A DNA stretch of 64,000 bases, from the NCBI RefSeq assembly GCF_016056295.1, contig NZ_JAECZB010000105.1:1-64000 (forward strand), written 5' to 3'. This document shows positions 57,436-64,000 of the stretch, in pieces (within the stretch, counting starts at the first letter, position 1; every line of letters starts with the position of its first letter). The translations under genes and the position numbers were made by a program. The notes under the pieces are model-generated. The model had not been told where the DNA came from. It worked only from the letters and a program-made list of their open reading frames with translations, and searched no databases. The DNA comes from Atlanticothrix silvestris CENA357. Lineage in GTDB: Bacteria; Cyanobacteriota; Cyanobacteriia; Cyanobacteriales; Nostocaceae.

Positions 57436-57470
57436 TAACGTGACGGTTCATCGAATTCACGTTGCGTTAA
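57436..57470. repeat. Isolated palindrome matching the ends of the 30.5-kb MITE
   Basis: taacgtga ... tcgaattcacgtt (57436-57463): the right half is identical over 13 bp to the right end at 30666-30678. The inner part of the MITE is missing, so it looks like a collapsed or solo copy. The rest of 57368-57613 shows no gene. Confidence 0.5.
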
Positions 57471-57613
57471 TGCCTTGGTTGGCAGTCAAACCTAACCTTT
57501 CATGATGCACCAAAAAAATAAATCGCTCAAGTCAAATATATTTAAACAGTTGCAGGAGAGTGACCAAAGCCAATCACTACCCTGCAACTCTAAACTAGCT
57601 ATTGAGCTTTTGC

Positions 57614-58015
57614 TTATGCTGGAATTAACACAGTATCAATTACGTGAATAACTCCGTTATCAGCAGCAACATCTGGTGTTGCAACAGTGGCATCATTTAT
57701 CTTGACACCATTTGACGCATCGATTTTTACGTCAGAACCTTCAACAGTGGTAGCTGATTTTAGCTTCACTACATCGGCTGCCAAAACTTTACCTGAAACC
57801 ACATGATAAGTCAGGATTTTCTTAAGCTTCGGAATATCTTTGAGCAATGCATCTACTGTACCTTCTGGAAGCTTTGCAAACGCTTCATCAGTCGGTGCAA
57901 AAACGGTAAATGGACCCGCTCCTTTAAGAGTATCGACTAGGCCAGCAGCCTTAACCGCAGCAACTAGAGTGTTAAAAGAGCCAGCATTCACAGCAGTATC
58001 AACAATGTCTGCCAT
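57614..58015 (-). CDS. Fasciclin (FAS1) domain protein
   Basis: 133 residues, a single FAS1 domain: H1 '[15 protein letters not shown]' and the H2-box 'TYHVVSG', ending '[14 protein letters not shown]'. No signal peptide, so it is either cytoplasmic or the export route is non-classical. FAS1 proteins mediate adhesion or surface interactions. A small similar scrap lies at 17.6 kb. Confidence 0.9.
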   Translation of the reverse strand: MADIVDTAVNAGSFNTLVAAVKAAGLVDTLKGAGPFTVFAPTDEAFAKLPEGTVDALLKDIPKLKKILTYHVVSGKVLAADVVKLKSATTVEGSDVKIDASNGVKINDATVATPDVAADNGVIHVIDTVLIPA

Positions 58016-58144
58016 AATTTTTTGATTTGTCCCTTTACATTTCGTTATAAATTTAAACTTTTGGACATCAAATAATATCTATCTTCAGACATATACTTAA
58101 TCACAATTACAGATAAATAACTAAATGCTATGTATAGTCTTTAT

Positions 58145-58465
58145 CTATGGATTGTTTGCCCTTAAAATAAAATCTTTATGGGCAGTAACAAGCATCTGTG
58201 CCTGTCTCAAAACATTGCCAAATAAATAACTAGGAATCTGCCAAGCAGCAACAGTAACTTCTTTGGTAATATCTTGTACACTAATTGCTATTAGTTCATG
58301 CTCTGGCGGCTCTCCCTCAACTGCACCAGACCAACTAAAAGCTAATAAAAAATCATCGTATCCAGGTAAGGATGCAACTAAGCACTCTTCTGGCACTGCA
58401 TGGCAATTAATTCCATGTTCATTTGCAATTGCGATTAGTTTTTGGTAACTATTCAAATTCGTCAT
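58145..58465 (-). CDS. Small conserved-looking protein of unknown function
   Basis: 106 residues, compact alpha/beta profile ('LIAIANEHGINCHAVPEECL', 'LIAISVQDITKEVTVAAWQ'), no membrane segment. No family recognised. Separate transcript from the fasciclin gene (129 bp). Balanced composition and absence of a competing frame favour it being real. Confidence 0.55.
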   Translation of the reverse strand: MTNLNSYQKLIAIANEHGINCHAVPEECLVASLPGYDDFLLAFSWSGAVEGEPPEHELIAISVQDITKEVTVAAWQIPSYLFGNVLRQAQMLVTAHKDFILRANNP

Positions 58466-58690
58466 TTCTTGTTAAACCACTAGCAAATTTTTTAAAGGTC
58501 AAAATTTAATTATTTGGTTTTAGCCAAGCTGTTAAAGGGTTGTCAAGGGTAATCCCAAAATACTATCGCAAGCTACTAATTCTATTAGCAACAATTGTTA
58601 CTGTTTCATAGAAATTTACTTACCTATCGACACCACAAAACGACTACCTAGAACAGTATGAAGAAGAGGGAACCCCATGTTTAAAAATAG

Positions 58691-58774
58691 GCGAAGTCTT
58701 CCGGACAGAGGATTCTGCCCAAAGAGCTTCGCGCGAAGCTCGCCACGTGGAATCTTCCATGTGGCAGACTTCGC
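58691..58774. repeat. Compound hairpin: nested palindromes
   Basis: Outer arms gcgaagtct (58691-58699) / agacttcgc (58766-58774). Inside are the perfect palindrome gagcttcgcgcgaagctc (58724-58741) and an 11-bp inverted repeat gccacgtggaa / ttccatgtggc (58742-58765, one mismatch). A cruciform or mobile repeat, non-coding. Confidence 0.6.
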
Positions 58775-58891
58775 GGGCTTTATACCATCTGGGGAAAAGT
58801 TTTAACTTTAATTCCTTTACCCCTTATAACATTTCACTAAAAATATGATACAGATTTAACCATTGAAAACTTTGCTGCATCTAAGTTCTTT

Positions 58892-58924
58892 AATTGCGAA
58901 TTGCGAATTGCGAATTGCGAATTG
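58892..58924. repeat. Short tandem heptamer repeat (STRR), AATTGCG x 4.7
   Basis: Four full copies of aattgcg plus aattg. Heptamer repeats of this kind are characteristic of heterocyst-forming cyanobacteria. Confidence 0.8.
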
Positions 58925-58931
58925 GTATTAC

Positions 58932-59045
58932 CCCAATACTTCTCGGTTAAAGGGAAAAGGGAAAGAAAAAACCTTTAACCCTTCCCCTTTAACCTTTTCC
59001 CAAAACCCGATCCGAATTAAAAATACTTAAGCGAGAAGTATTGGG
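58932..59045. mobile_element. MITE-like element with 14-bp perfect inverted ends
   Basis: cccaatacttctcg (58932-58945) and cgagaagtattggg (59032-59045) enclose 86 bp that contain a further mirrored purine/pyrimidine block (aaagggaaaagggaaag / cccttccccttt). No coding. The wider stretch 58466-59458 has no gene. Confidence 0.6.
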
Positions 59046-59458
59046 TATTATCCCTTATCCTTTACCCCTTCTTGATAAATTTAAGTGAATAGAAAAAGTC
59101 TTGACATTCACGTTGTCAAAAGAGCATTTAAGAAGTTTTCATTGCCAAAATCTTCAAAGCCACTGCTTCTAAAATAGGCATTACTAATAACCGATTCCTA
59201 GTCTGACAACCATTATCCCTGTTCTGTCACTCTCGGAAAACAATAATCGAAGCAATATTCTGAAACTTTGATTGAGCCAAGCTTTGAGGCTTTATTTTCT
59301 AACAGTAACTAAAATTTATAGCCAAAACTTAGAAATTAAAGCCTCGAAAGGCTTTCAGCGATTGGGTTCTCCCAAAGTGATAAAAGAGGGTTATTTATAG
59401 GACTTACGCATTGACAAAGTAGACAAACAATGAAGAGACAAGAATCAGGATAAAACAG

Positions 59459-59758
59459 GCGATCGCTAATCGTAATCGTAGCGAACTAGAGAGGTTAATT
59501 GTTTTTTTTGTCAATAGTTTAGTGCTACGTAGCGATTTATCAGGGAACCCGACATTTCGAGAATTATTAAAACGAGTGCGAGAGGTGACTTTAGGAGCAT
59601 ACAGCCATCAGGATTTGCCCTTTGAAAAGCTAGTGGAAGAACTTCACCCAGAGCGAGATTTGAGCCGCCATCCCTTATTTCAAGTTGTATTTAACCTGCA
59701 AAATACTCCTATTGAAGCCCTAGAGTTACCTGGGTTAAAGCTAGGGATTCAGGTCTAG
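59459..59758 (+). pseudogene. NRPS condensation-domain fragment
   Basis: Frame open from before 59459: '[19 protein letters not shown]', '[20 protein letters not shown]', '[20 protein letters not shown]' and '[12 protein letters not shown]' are the late condensation-domain motifs in order. It stops soon after '[10 protein letters not shown]'. No HHxxxDG motif or adenylation domain remains. On the opposite strand from the other NRPS scrap 4 kb away. Confidence 0.8.
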
Positions 59759-60005
59759 AATTCGGGTCTTCCTGTTTTATCACTCTCAGAAAATAGCTGA
59801 TTCTCAAACTTTATGCTGTTAGCACAAATGATAATGTAAATCAACATAGATCCTAATTTTTCACCGCAGACGTGTATTGAAAAATGATAATTAATTTAGC
59901 CTATAAAGAAAGCAAAATTTTAGAGAAAAAATTATATATTTTTAGATACAGCACTTTGTGTAACGATTTGGTACAGTAATTAAAAAGATAAAAGTAAAAA
60001 ATCAG

Positions 60006-60248
60006 ATGAAACCCTACTCAGTAGATCTGCGGGAGAAAATTATTAGCGTTTAAGAAGCGGGAAATACATTTATTCGCAAAGTAGCAGAAAGATTCAAGGT
60101 AAATAAGAGTACAACTGTTGTCACTAGGAGGCCTCTTATGCTCAAGCCAGTAACTCCAAAACTATTTTTCTCACTGCTGCTACTGTACCAGTTAGTCGCG
60201 CAAAGTGCTGTATTATTAGCTCTCAAGCCTTCCATAATAGAAAAATAG
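60006..60248 (+). pseudogene. IS630-family transposase N-terminal remnant
   Basis: ATG 60006 gives MKPYSVDLREKIISV then TAA 60051. The same frame continues EAGNTFIRKVAERFKVNKST, the helix-turn-helix of IS630 transposases, and then departs from the family before TAG 60246. No DDE core remains. Confidence 0.7.
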
Positions 60249-60459
60249 CTCTAATCAAAATGGCACTAAAAAAAGGTGAAACTTGGAGAGGATTCTTTGT
60301 TGGAGGTAGGTGTAGGATATAGGAAAAAATCAAGAACAGTAAAAACAAGCGCAAATATTAATAAACTTCTTGATTACTACACCCTATACTCCAATCCAAC
60401 AGCCTTATAAATAATGGATTTGCCGTTATCTTAGTGCCATTCAGATCTGATTAGTACCT

Positions 60460-60497
60460 CACCTAAAAAGCAAATATTTTTTTAGTATTTTTAGGTG
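60460..60497 (-). terminator. Inverted repeat after the epimerase gene
   Basis: cacctaaaaa (60460-60469) / tttttaggtg (60488-60497) lies 26 bp past the stop of the minus-strand gene; 10-bp AT-rich stem, 18-nt loop. Confidence 0.4.
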
Positions 60498-60522
60498 GAA
60501 CGTGGAAGTATCTCTGCCAAAC

Positions 60523-61428
60523 TCAGGCAGTAGCTTGGGCAACATTGACATAAGAGCCATGCTTTAATTCATTAAGAACTGATGGAGACTGAGGTTTCCA
60601 ATCTAATAATTGTGTTGCTTTTGTGCCTGAAATTTTTTGGTCAAGCACTAAGGCATCTGCAAATGGCCCCATCAGCTGCCGCGCCTGTTCAAGAGGCCAT
60701 GCCTGTGTTTGTCCGGAGATACCCACTGCCTCACTCACCGCTTGTGCAATCTCGCTAACTTGTACTGGCGAACCACTAGCTGCAATCCACAGTGTCTTTG
60801 CTGGTGCTTTTTCCAAAGCTTGCACATATAGTTTGGCAAGATCCTCGACATGAACTAAAGTCCAATAATTTGCTCCCGTACCAATAAAGCGGACAATACC
60901 ATTTTCCCGCGCAGAATGGACTATATTTGCCAACACTCCACCGCCACGACCGTAAACAAGGGCGGGGCGTATAACTACCGTACGCACTCCACGCTCGGCA
61001 GCTTGAAGAACTTGTTGCTCAACAGCGGGACGCCAAGCTACCAGAGGAGTAGGATCAATCCGGCTTTCTTCGTTGGCAATATTCTCGCCTGTGTTACCCA
61101 TTACCCAAGTGCCACTAGTATAGATTAATGGCTTACCTGTTCCTTCTAAAGCAGTGAGAATAGCCTCAAGTGCCGTGATGTCGGCTTCTGGTGCATCAAA
61201 ATTGTTGGTCGATGCGGTGTGAATCACGCCATCAGCTTGGCGGGCTGCTTCTATTAAACTTTCAGCAGACTTCAAGTCTCCTATATGTGCATCAATGCCT
61301 CGGTCTTTCAGGCGGCGTACCCCATCTTGAGAACGGACAAGACCAATCACCGTGTGTCCTGCGGTCTGGAGTGTATCTGCGACAGCACTGCCAATGTATC
61401 CTGTTGCGCCAGTCAAAAATACTTTCAT
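60523..61428 (-). CDS. NAD(P)-dependent epimerase/reductase, NmrA/extended-SDR type
   Basis: 301 residues. Rossmann motif 'TGATGYIGSAV' (about 7-17), 'DGVIHTAS', catalytic-Ser region 'LIYTSGTWVMGNTG', and 'VVIRPALVYGRGGG'. The Y-x-x-x-K pair expected after this region is not evident (the local sequence is AWRPAVEQQ), so classical SDR catalysis is questionable. Typical length for the group. Cytosolic redox or nucleotide-sugar-like chemistry; substrate unknown. A MITE-like repeat lies upstream. Confidence 0.8.
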   Translation of the reverse strand: MKVFLTGATGYIGSAVADTLQTAGHTVIGLVRSQDGVRRLKDRGIDAHIGDLKSAESLIEAARQADGVIHTASTNNFDAPEADITALEAILTALEGTGKPLIYTSGTWVMGNTGENIANEESRIDPTPLVAWRPAVEQQVLQAAERGVRTVVIRPALVYGRGGGVLANIVHSARENGIVRFIGTGANYWTLVHVEDLAKLYVQALEKAPAKTLWIAASGSPVQVSEIAQAVSEAVGISGQTQAWPLEQARQLMGPFADALVLDQKISGTKATQLLDWKPQSPSVLNELKHGSYVNVAQATA

Positions 61429-61626
61429 GTTTACTTCTCCAATTTCTATTTGAATAAATAATCAAAGTCTTCGCCTACATCATTACTCACCAAGTTCTAT
61501 AGCAGTCCTAAATCATTTGTAAAAATAATTTAACCGCAGAGAGAAATTAGAGATTTTCACGACTCATTTAGGATTGCTATAGATTTAGGGTTTATACCAA
61601 TTCACGAAAAAAATGAAACATATGAG

Positions 61627-61703
61627 TAGGTTGGGTTGAACGGAGTGAAACCCAACAATAACAAGACTTTGAGGTATTGGGTTTCGTCCCTCAACCCAAC
61701 CTA
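61627..61703. mobile_element. MITE-like inverted repeat element
   Basis: taggttgggttga (61627-61639) / tcaacccaaccta (61691-61703), with secondary inner repeats 'gaaacccaac' and 'attgggtttc'. 77 bp, non-coding, a very common cyanobacterial dispersed repeat type. It lies in the 61429-61802 gap, which has no gene. Confidence 0.65.
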
Positions 61704-61802
61704 TACCTGCATCATATTTTTAATGAAATGGTATTACTTAGTCGAAACTCAGACAAATGAATTAACTTTAAAGTCACACCACAGATAGATGTTTCCAGCT
61801 TT

Positions 61803-63002
61803 TTAGGGCTGTTGAATTCCAGAAATGCCCCAAGCGAGTGACTGTGTAAGTTGCTGATACTTGAAAGGGAACAAGAATCGCAGCGTGGCCATACGGAATG
61901 TTCGATCCACAAAACCTAAAATTGAAGGTGACCATATTAACCAAGCCATGTAGTGAGCCCGATTAATTACGTTTTGGTTGAGAGGACGGCGAATACTTTC
62001 ATACGTTGCGTAAGCGTTATCCAAAGAGCATTCTGCACTAAAAGCTCTTTGCAATTGTTTTGCAAGTATTTCAGCATCTTGCAAAGCCATATTCATCCCT
62101 TGCCCCGCAGCAGGGTGGGTTACATGGGCAGCGTCTCCTAAAAGAACAATCCCTTTATTTGCATATTGCTTTGCGTGCATCTTTTGGATTCGATAAATGT
62201 GTTCTCCATGCTGTTCTAACTCCACATCAGCTAAATTTGGCAGACGGCGGATTAATTGGCGCTGTAGTTCTGACTTAGATAAAGCCATCCATTTACCACC
62301 AGTCTTTCCCTTTATCAAACAGACAACACGAATCTTGTTACCAGGAAGTGGCAAAAGCACCACAGGGCCTTCCTGGTGTAAGAAAACTTTTGTACGGAAA
62401 CGACCAGTAAACCAATGAGGGCGTTTAGTATGCAACACTATCATGTCATGGTCGTATGGCTCAAAAGTTGTTTCGATTTCTGCATACTTACGCAAGAAAG
62501 ACTTGGAACCATCTGCACCTGCAACAACTGGCGCTTTGATTACAATTTCTTCGCCATTAACTACAGATCTAACTCCTATGGCTTGATTGTTCTCGAATAG
62601 AACCTGCTTCACGTCGCCATAAAGAATCTGACAATAACCACTGTTTTGTGCGTGTGCAGCGAGTAACTCTTCAATTTGTGGATGGGGCAAGTTCAACATA
62701 TATGGATATTGTGTGTTGACGATACCCAAATCAACCTCTAATAACTTGCCAAAAACAGGATGATGTACTTCATTGCCGTAGGAAGGTATAGCACCTGCTT
62801 CAATAAAGGCTTTGAGGACACCCCAAGTCTCCATAATCTCTAGAGACCGGGGTTGTAAGCCATCCCCGCGATTTAAATCTCTGGAGTTTTTGCTACGCTC
62901 AAACAAAATCGAATGGATACCTTTGTGGGCTAAAGCACAAGCCAGCGAGCTACCTGCTACGCCACCGCCCACAATAATAACTTGAGTTTCGGTAGCACTC
63001 AT
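61803..63002 (-). CDS. FAD-dependent aromatic-hydroxylase-type monooxygenase
   Basis: 399 residues from ATG 63002 (MSATETQVIIVGGG); a longer frame from 63062 adds an unlikely leader. FAD motifs: 'GGGVAGSSLACALAHKG' (about 10-26), 'GADGSKSFLRK' and 'VLLGDAAHVTHPAAGQGMN' (about 285). This is the PHBH/UbiH/squalene-epoxidase-like group, which oxygenate aromatic or isoprenoid substrates with NAD(P)H. It follows the methyltransferase by 110 bp on the same strand, so the two likely act on the same product. Confidence 0.85.
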   Translation of the reverse strand: MSATETQVIIVGGGVAGSSLACALAHKGIHSILFERSKNSRDLNRGDGLQPRSLEIMETWGVLKAFIEAGAIPSYGNEVHHPVFGKLLEVDLGIVNTQYPYMLNLPHPQIEELLAAHAQNSGYCQILYGDVKQVLFENNQAIGVRSVVNGEEIVIKAPVVAGADGSKSFLRKYAEIETTFEPYDHDMIVLHTKRPHWFTGRFRTKVFLHQEGPVVLLPLPGNKIRVVCLIKGKTGGKWMALSKSELQRQLIRRLPNLADVELEQHGEHIYRIQKMHAKQYANKGIVLLGDAAHVTHPAAGQGMNMALQDAEILAKQLQRAFSAECSLDNAYATYESIRRPLNQNVINRAHYMAWLIWSPSILGFVDRTFRMATLRFLFPFKYQQLTQSLAWGISGIQQP

Positions 63003-63111
63003 AAGATGATACCTTTGAGTAAAAGTGATGATATTGAATGCTTCAGTTTGGTTAGAATACAATTCTGTTTTTCAGTAATTGTACTATTTCTAAGTTGATA
63101 AAAGTAGCGTT

Positions 63112-63822
63112 TTAGAGCTTAACAGCCTTGCCAATATAAAATACAGAGGTATCATTATTGACTACGATGTTGAGATCACCAGTTTCTTTATCTCTCCCTT
63201 TGATACTCAAGCCTTTAGTGACTACATTGCCAAATCCAACTGTTTTTAATAAACTCAGTAGTTCTTTTGGCTTGATAAATTTTCGCCAGTCATGGACTCC
63301 CTGATCAATCTCCTTAGTAATATATTCTAGGAGCCAGATCATAATAGCTTTAGATTTAAAGTTTCTGTTGATTGTATCGAACAGAAATAAACCATTTGGT
63401 TTTAGTACCCGATGAATTTCTGAAATCACTTGTCTTAAGTCGGCAACGTGTTCTAGAACATCAACACAAGTAATAATGTCGAATGAATTGCTATCAAAGG
63501 GTAAATTTTCAGCAAAACCATACTTGTAGTTAATGTCTAGATTATTTTTATTGGCATGGTCTTGGGCTACTTTGAGGGATTCTAAAGATTGATCTAAACC
63601 TGTGACACTAACACCTCTTTTTGCCATGAATTCACACGTCAAACCTCCTCCACAACCAACATCTAATACCTTCAAACCATTCCAGTTAGCAACATAATTG
63701 TCAAAAAACTCGAATCTGGGTTTGTTGAAATAATACAAAGAGTGCAAATTAGTGTTTTCTTCCCACCATTTACTGGCATTTGCGTTGTAGTATTCAAGGT
63801 CATTAGCTTTAAATGTCTGCAT
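63112..63822 (-). CDS. UbiG-like SAM-dependent methyltransferase
   Basis: 236 residues from ATG 63822, supported by AAAAGGAG 8 nt upstream. SAM motifs: 'KVLDVGCGGGLTCEFMAKRG' (motif I), 'VTGLDQSLESL' (post-I acidic), 'FDIITCVDVLEHV' (motif II), 'VLKPNGLFLFDTINR' (motif III). UbiG-like O-methyltransferases act on hydroxylated quinone or polyketide precursors. Paired with the monooxygenase: hydroxylation then methylation. 63856-64000 shows no gene. Confidence 0.88.
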   Translation of the reverse strand: MQTFKANDLEYYNANASKWWEENTNLHSLYYFNKPRFEFFDNYVANWNGLKVLDVGCGGGLTCEFMAKRGVSVTGLDQSLESLKVAQDHANKNNLDINYKYGFAENLPFDSNSFDIITCVDVLEHVADLRQVISEIHRVLKPNGLFLFDTINRNFKSKAIMIWLLEYITKEIDQGVHDWRKFIKPKELLSLLKTVGFGNVVTKGLSIKGRDKETGDLNIVVNNDTSVFYIGKAVKL

Positions 63823-64000
63823 TTTTTCTCCTTTTAGTTGAGTAATAGTAATCAAGGAAATTGGATAGTAATATCATGTCCGAATGAAGGCTTATAATTA
63901 AGACTGACGCTGAAAGTTTTAAATTATAAGTCATCAAGCGAACTTGATATAACAGGCAACTACAACAAACCTAAGAATCATGAATACATTTATCTGCTTT

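Overview
The window is cyanobacterial chromosome, most likely from a filamentous Nostocales-type strain (Nostoc, Tolypothrix or Calothrix relatives). The basis is low-GC DNA rich in the HIP1 octamer GCGATCGC, AATTGCG heptamer tandem repeats, many small inverted-repeat elements between genes, and very large multi-domain hybrid histidine kinases. No rRNA, tRNA or CRISPR array was recognised.

Layout. 1-630: remains of an IS200/IS605-type element (tnpA running off the left edge, tnpB internally deleted). 630-4000: polyphosphate-glucokinase-type ROK kinase, creatininase-family hydrolase, a 2TM-domain protein and an N-terminally truncated amino-acid ABC permease. 4300-10830: a same-strand run of envelope genes (DUF389 protein, voltage-sensor-type ion channel with an unusual filter, MscS channel, DUF2254 protein, small membrane protein, HtrA protease), facing a convergent AI-2E family protein. 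12.2-20.4 kb: a frameshifted small membrane protein, a class-C-type serine hydrolase, and a signalling block (REC-wHTH-Hpt-REC-REC regulator, beta-barrel-like protein, PAS hybrid kinase, single REC protein). 21-27.5 kb: exported proteins, a GH31 glucosidase and a class A penicillin-binding protein whose start codon is missing. 27.6-31.3 kb: an orphan NrtA/NrtB-like ABC pair between ISL3 and IS4 transposase remnants. 31.7-36.5 kb: a KefB-type antiporter with universal-stress domains, a DUF1330 protein, a previously hidden 47-residue ribbon-helix-helix-like protein and an RsbR-type histidine kinase. 36.9-40.6 kb: a membrane protein plus actin/Hsp70-fold ATPase operon, with a convergent DUF6671 protein. 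40.9-46 kb: cupin, SDR, uncharacterised ORFs, a decayed gene and a DUF4360 secreted protein. 46.3-52.9 kb: a giant soluble hybrid kinase with twelve 276-bp poly-HAMP repeats. 53-64 kb: sucrose-phosphate-synthase-like glycosyltransferase, TPM/LemA pair, fasciclin protein, NRPS and IS630 remnants, NmrA-like epimerase, and a monooxygenase/methyltransferase pair.

The main functional themes are membrane tension, ion and envelope homeostasis (4.3-14.4 kb), and phosphorelay signalling (14.4-20.4, 35.3 and 46.3 kb). The rest is a patchwork of decaying mobile and biosynthetic genes. The most interesting objects are the poly-HAMP kinase with its nearly identical repeat units, the membrane-protein/actin-like ATPase pair, the channel cluster, and a set of mobile repeats, some of them sitting inside kinase coding sequence.
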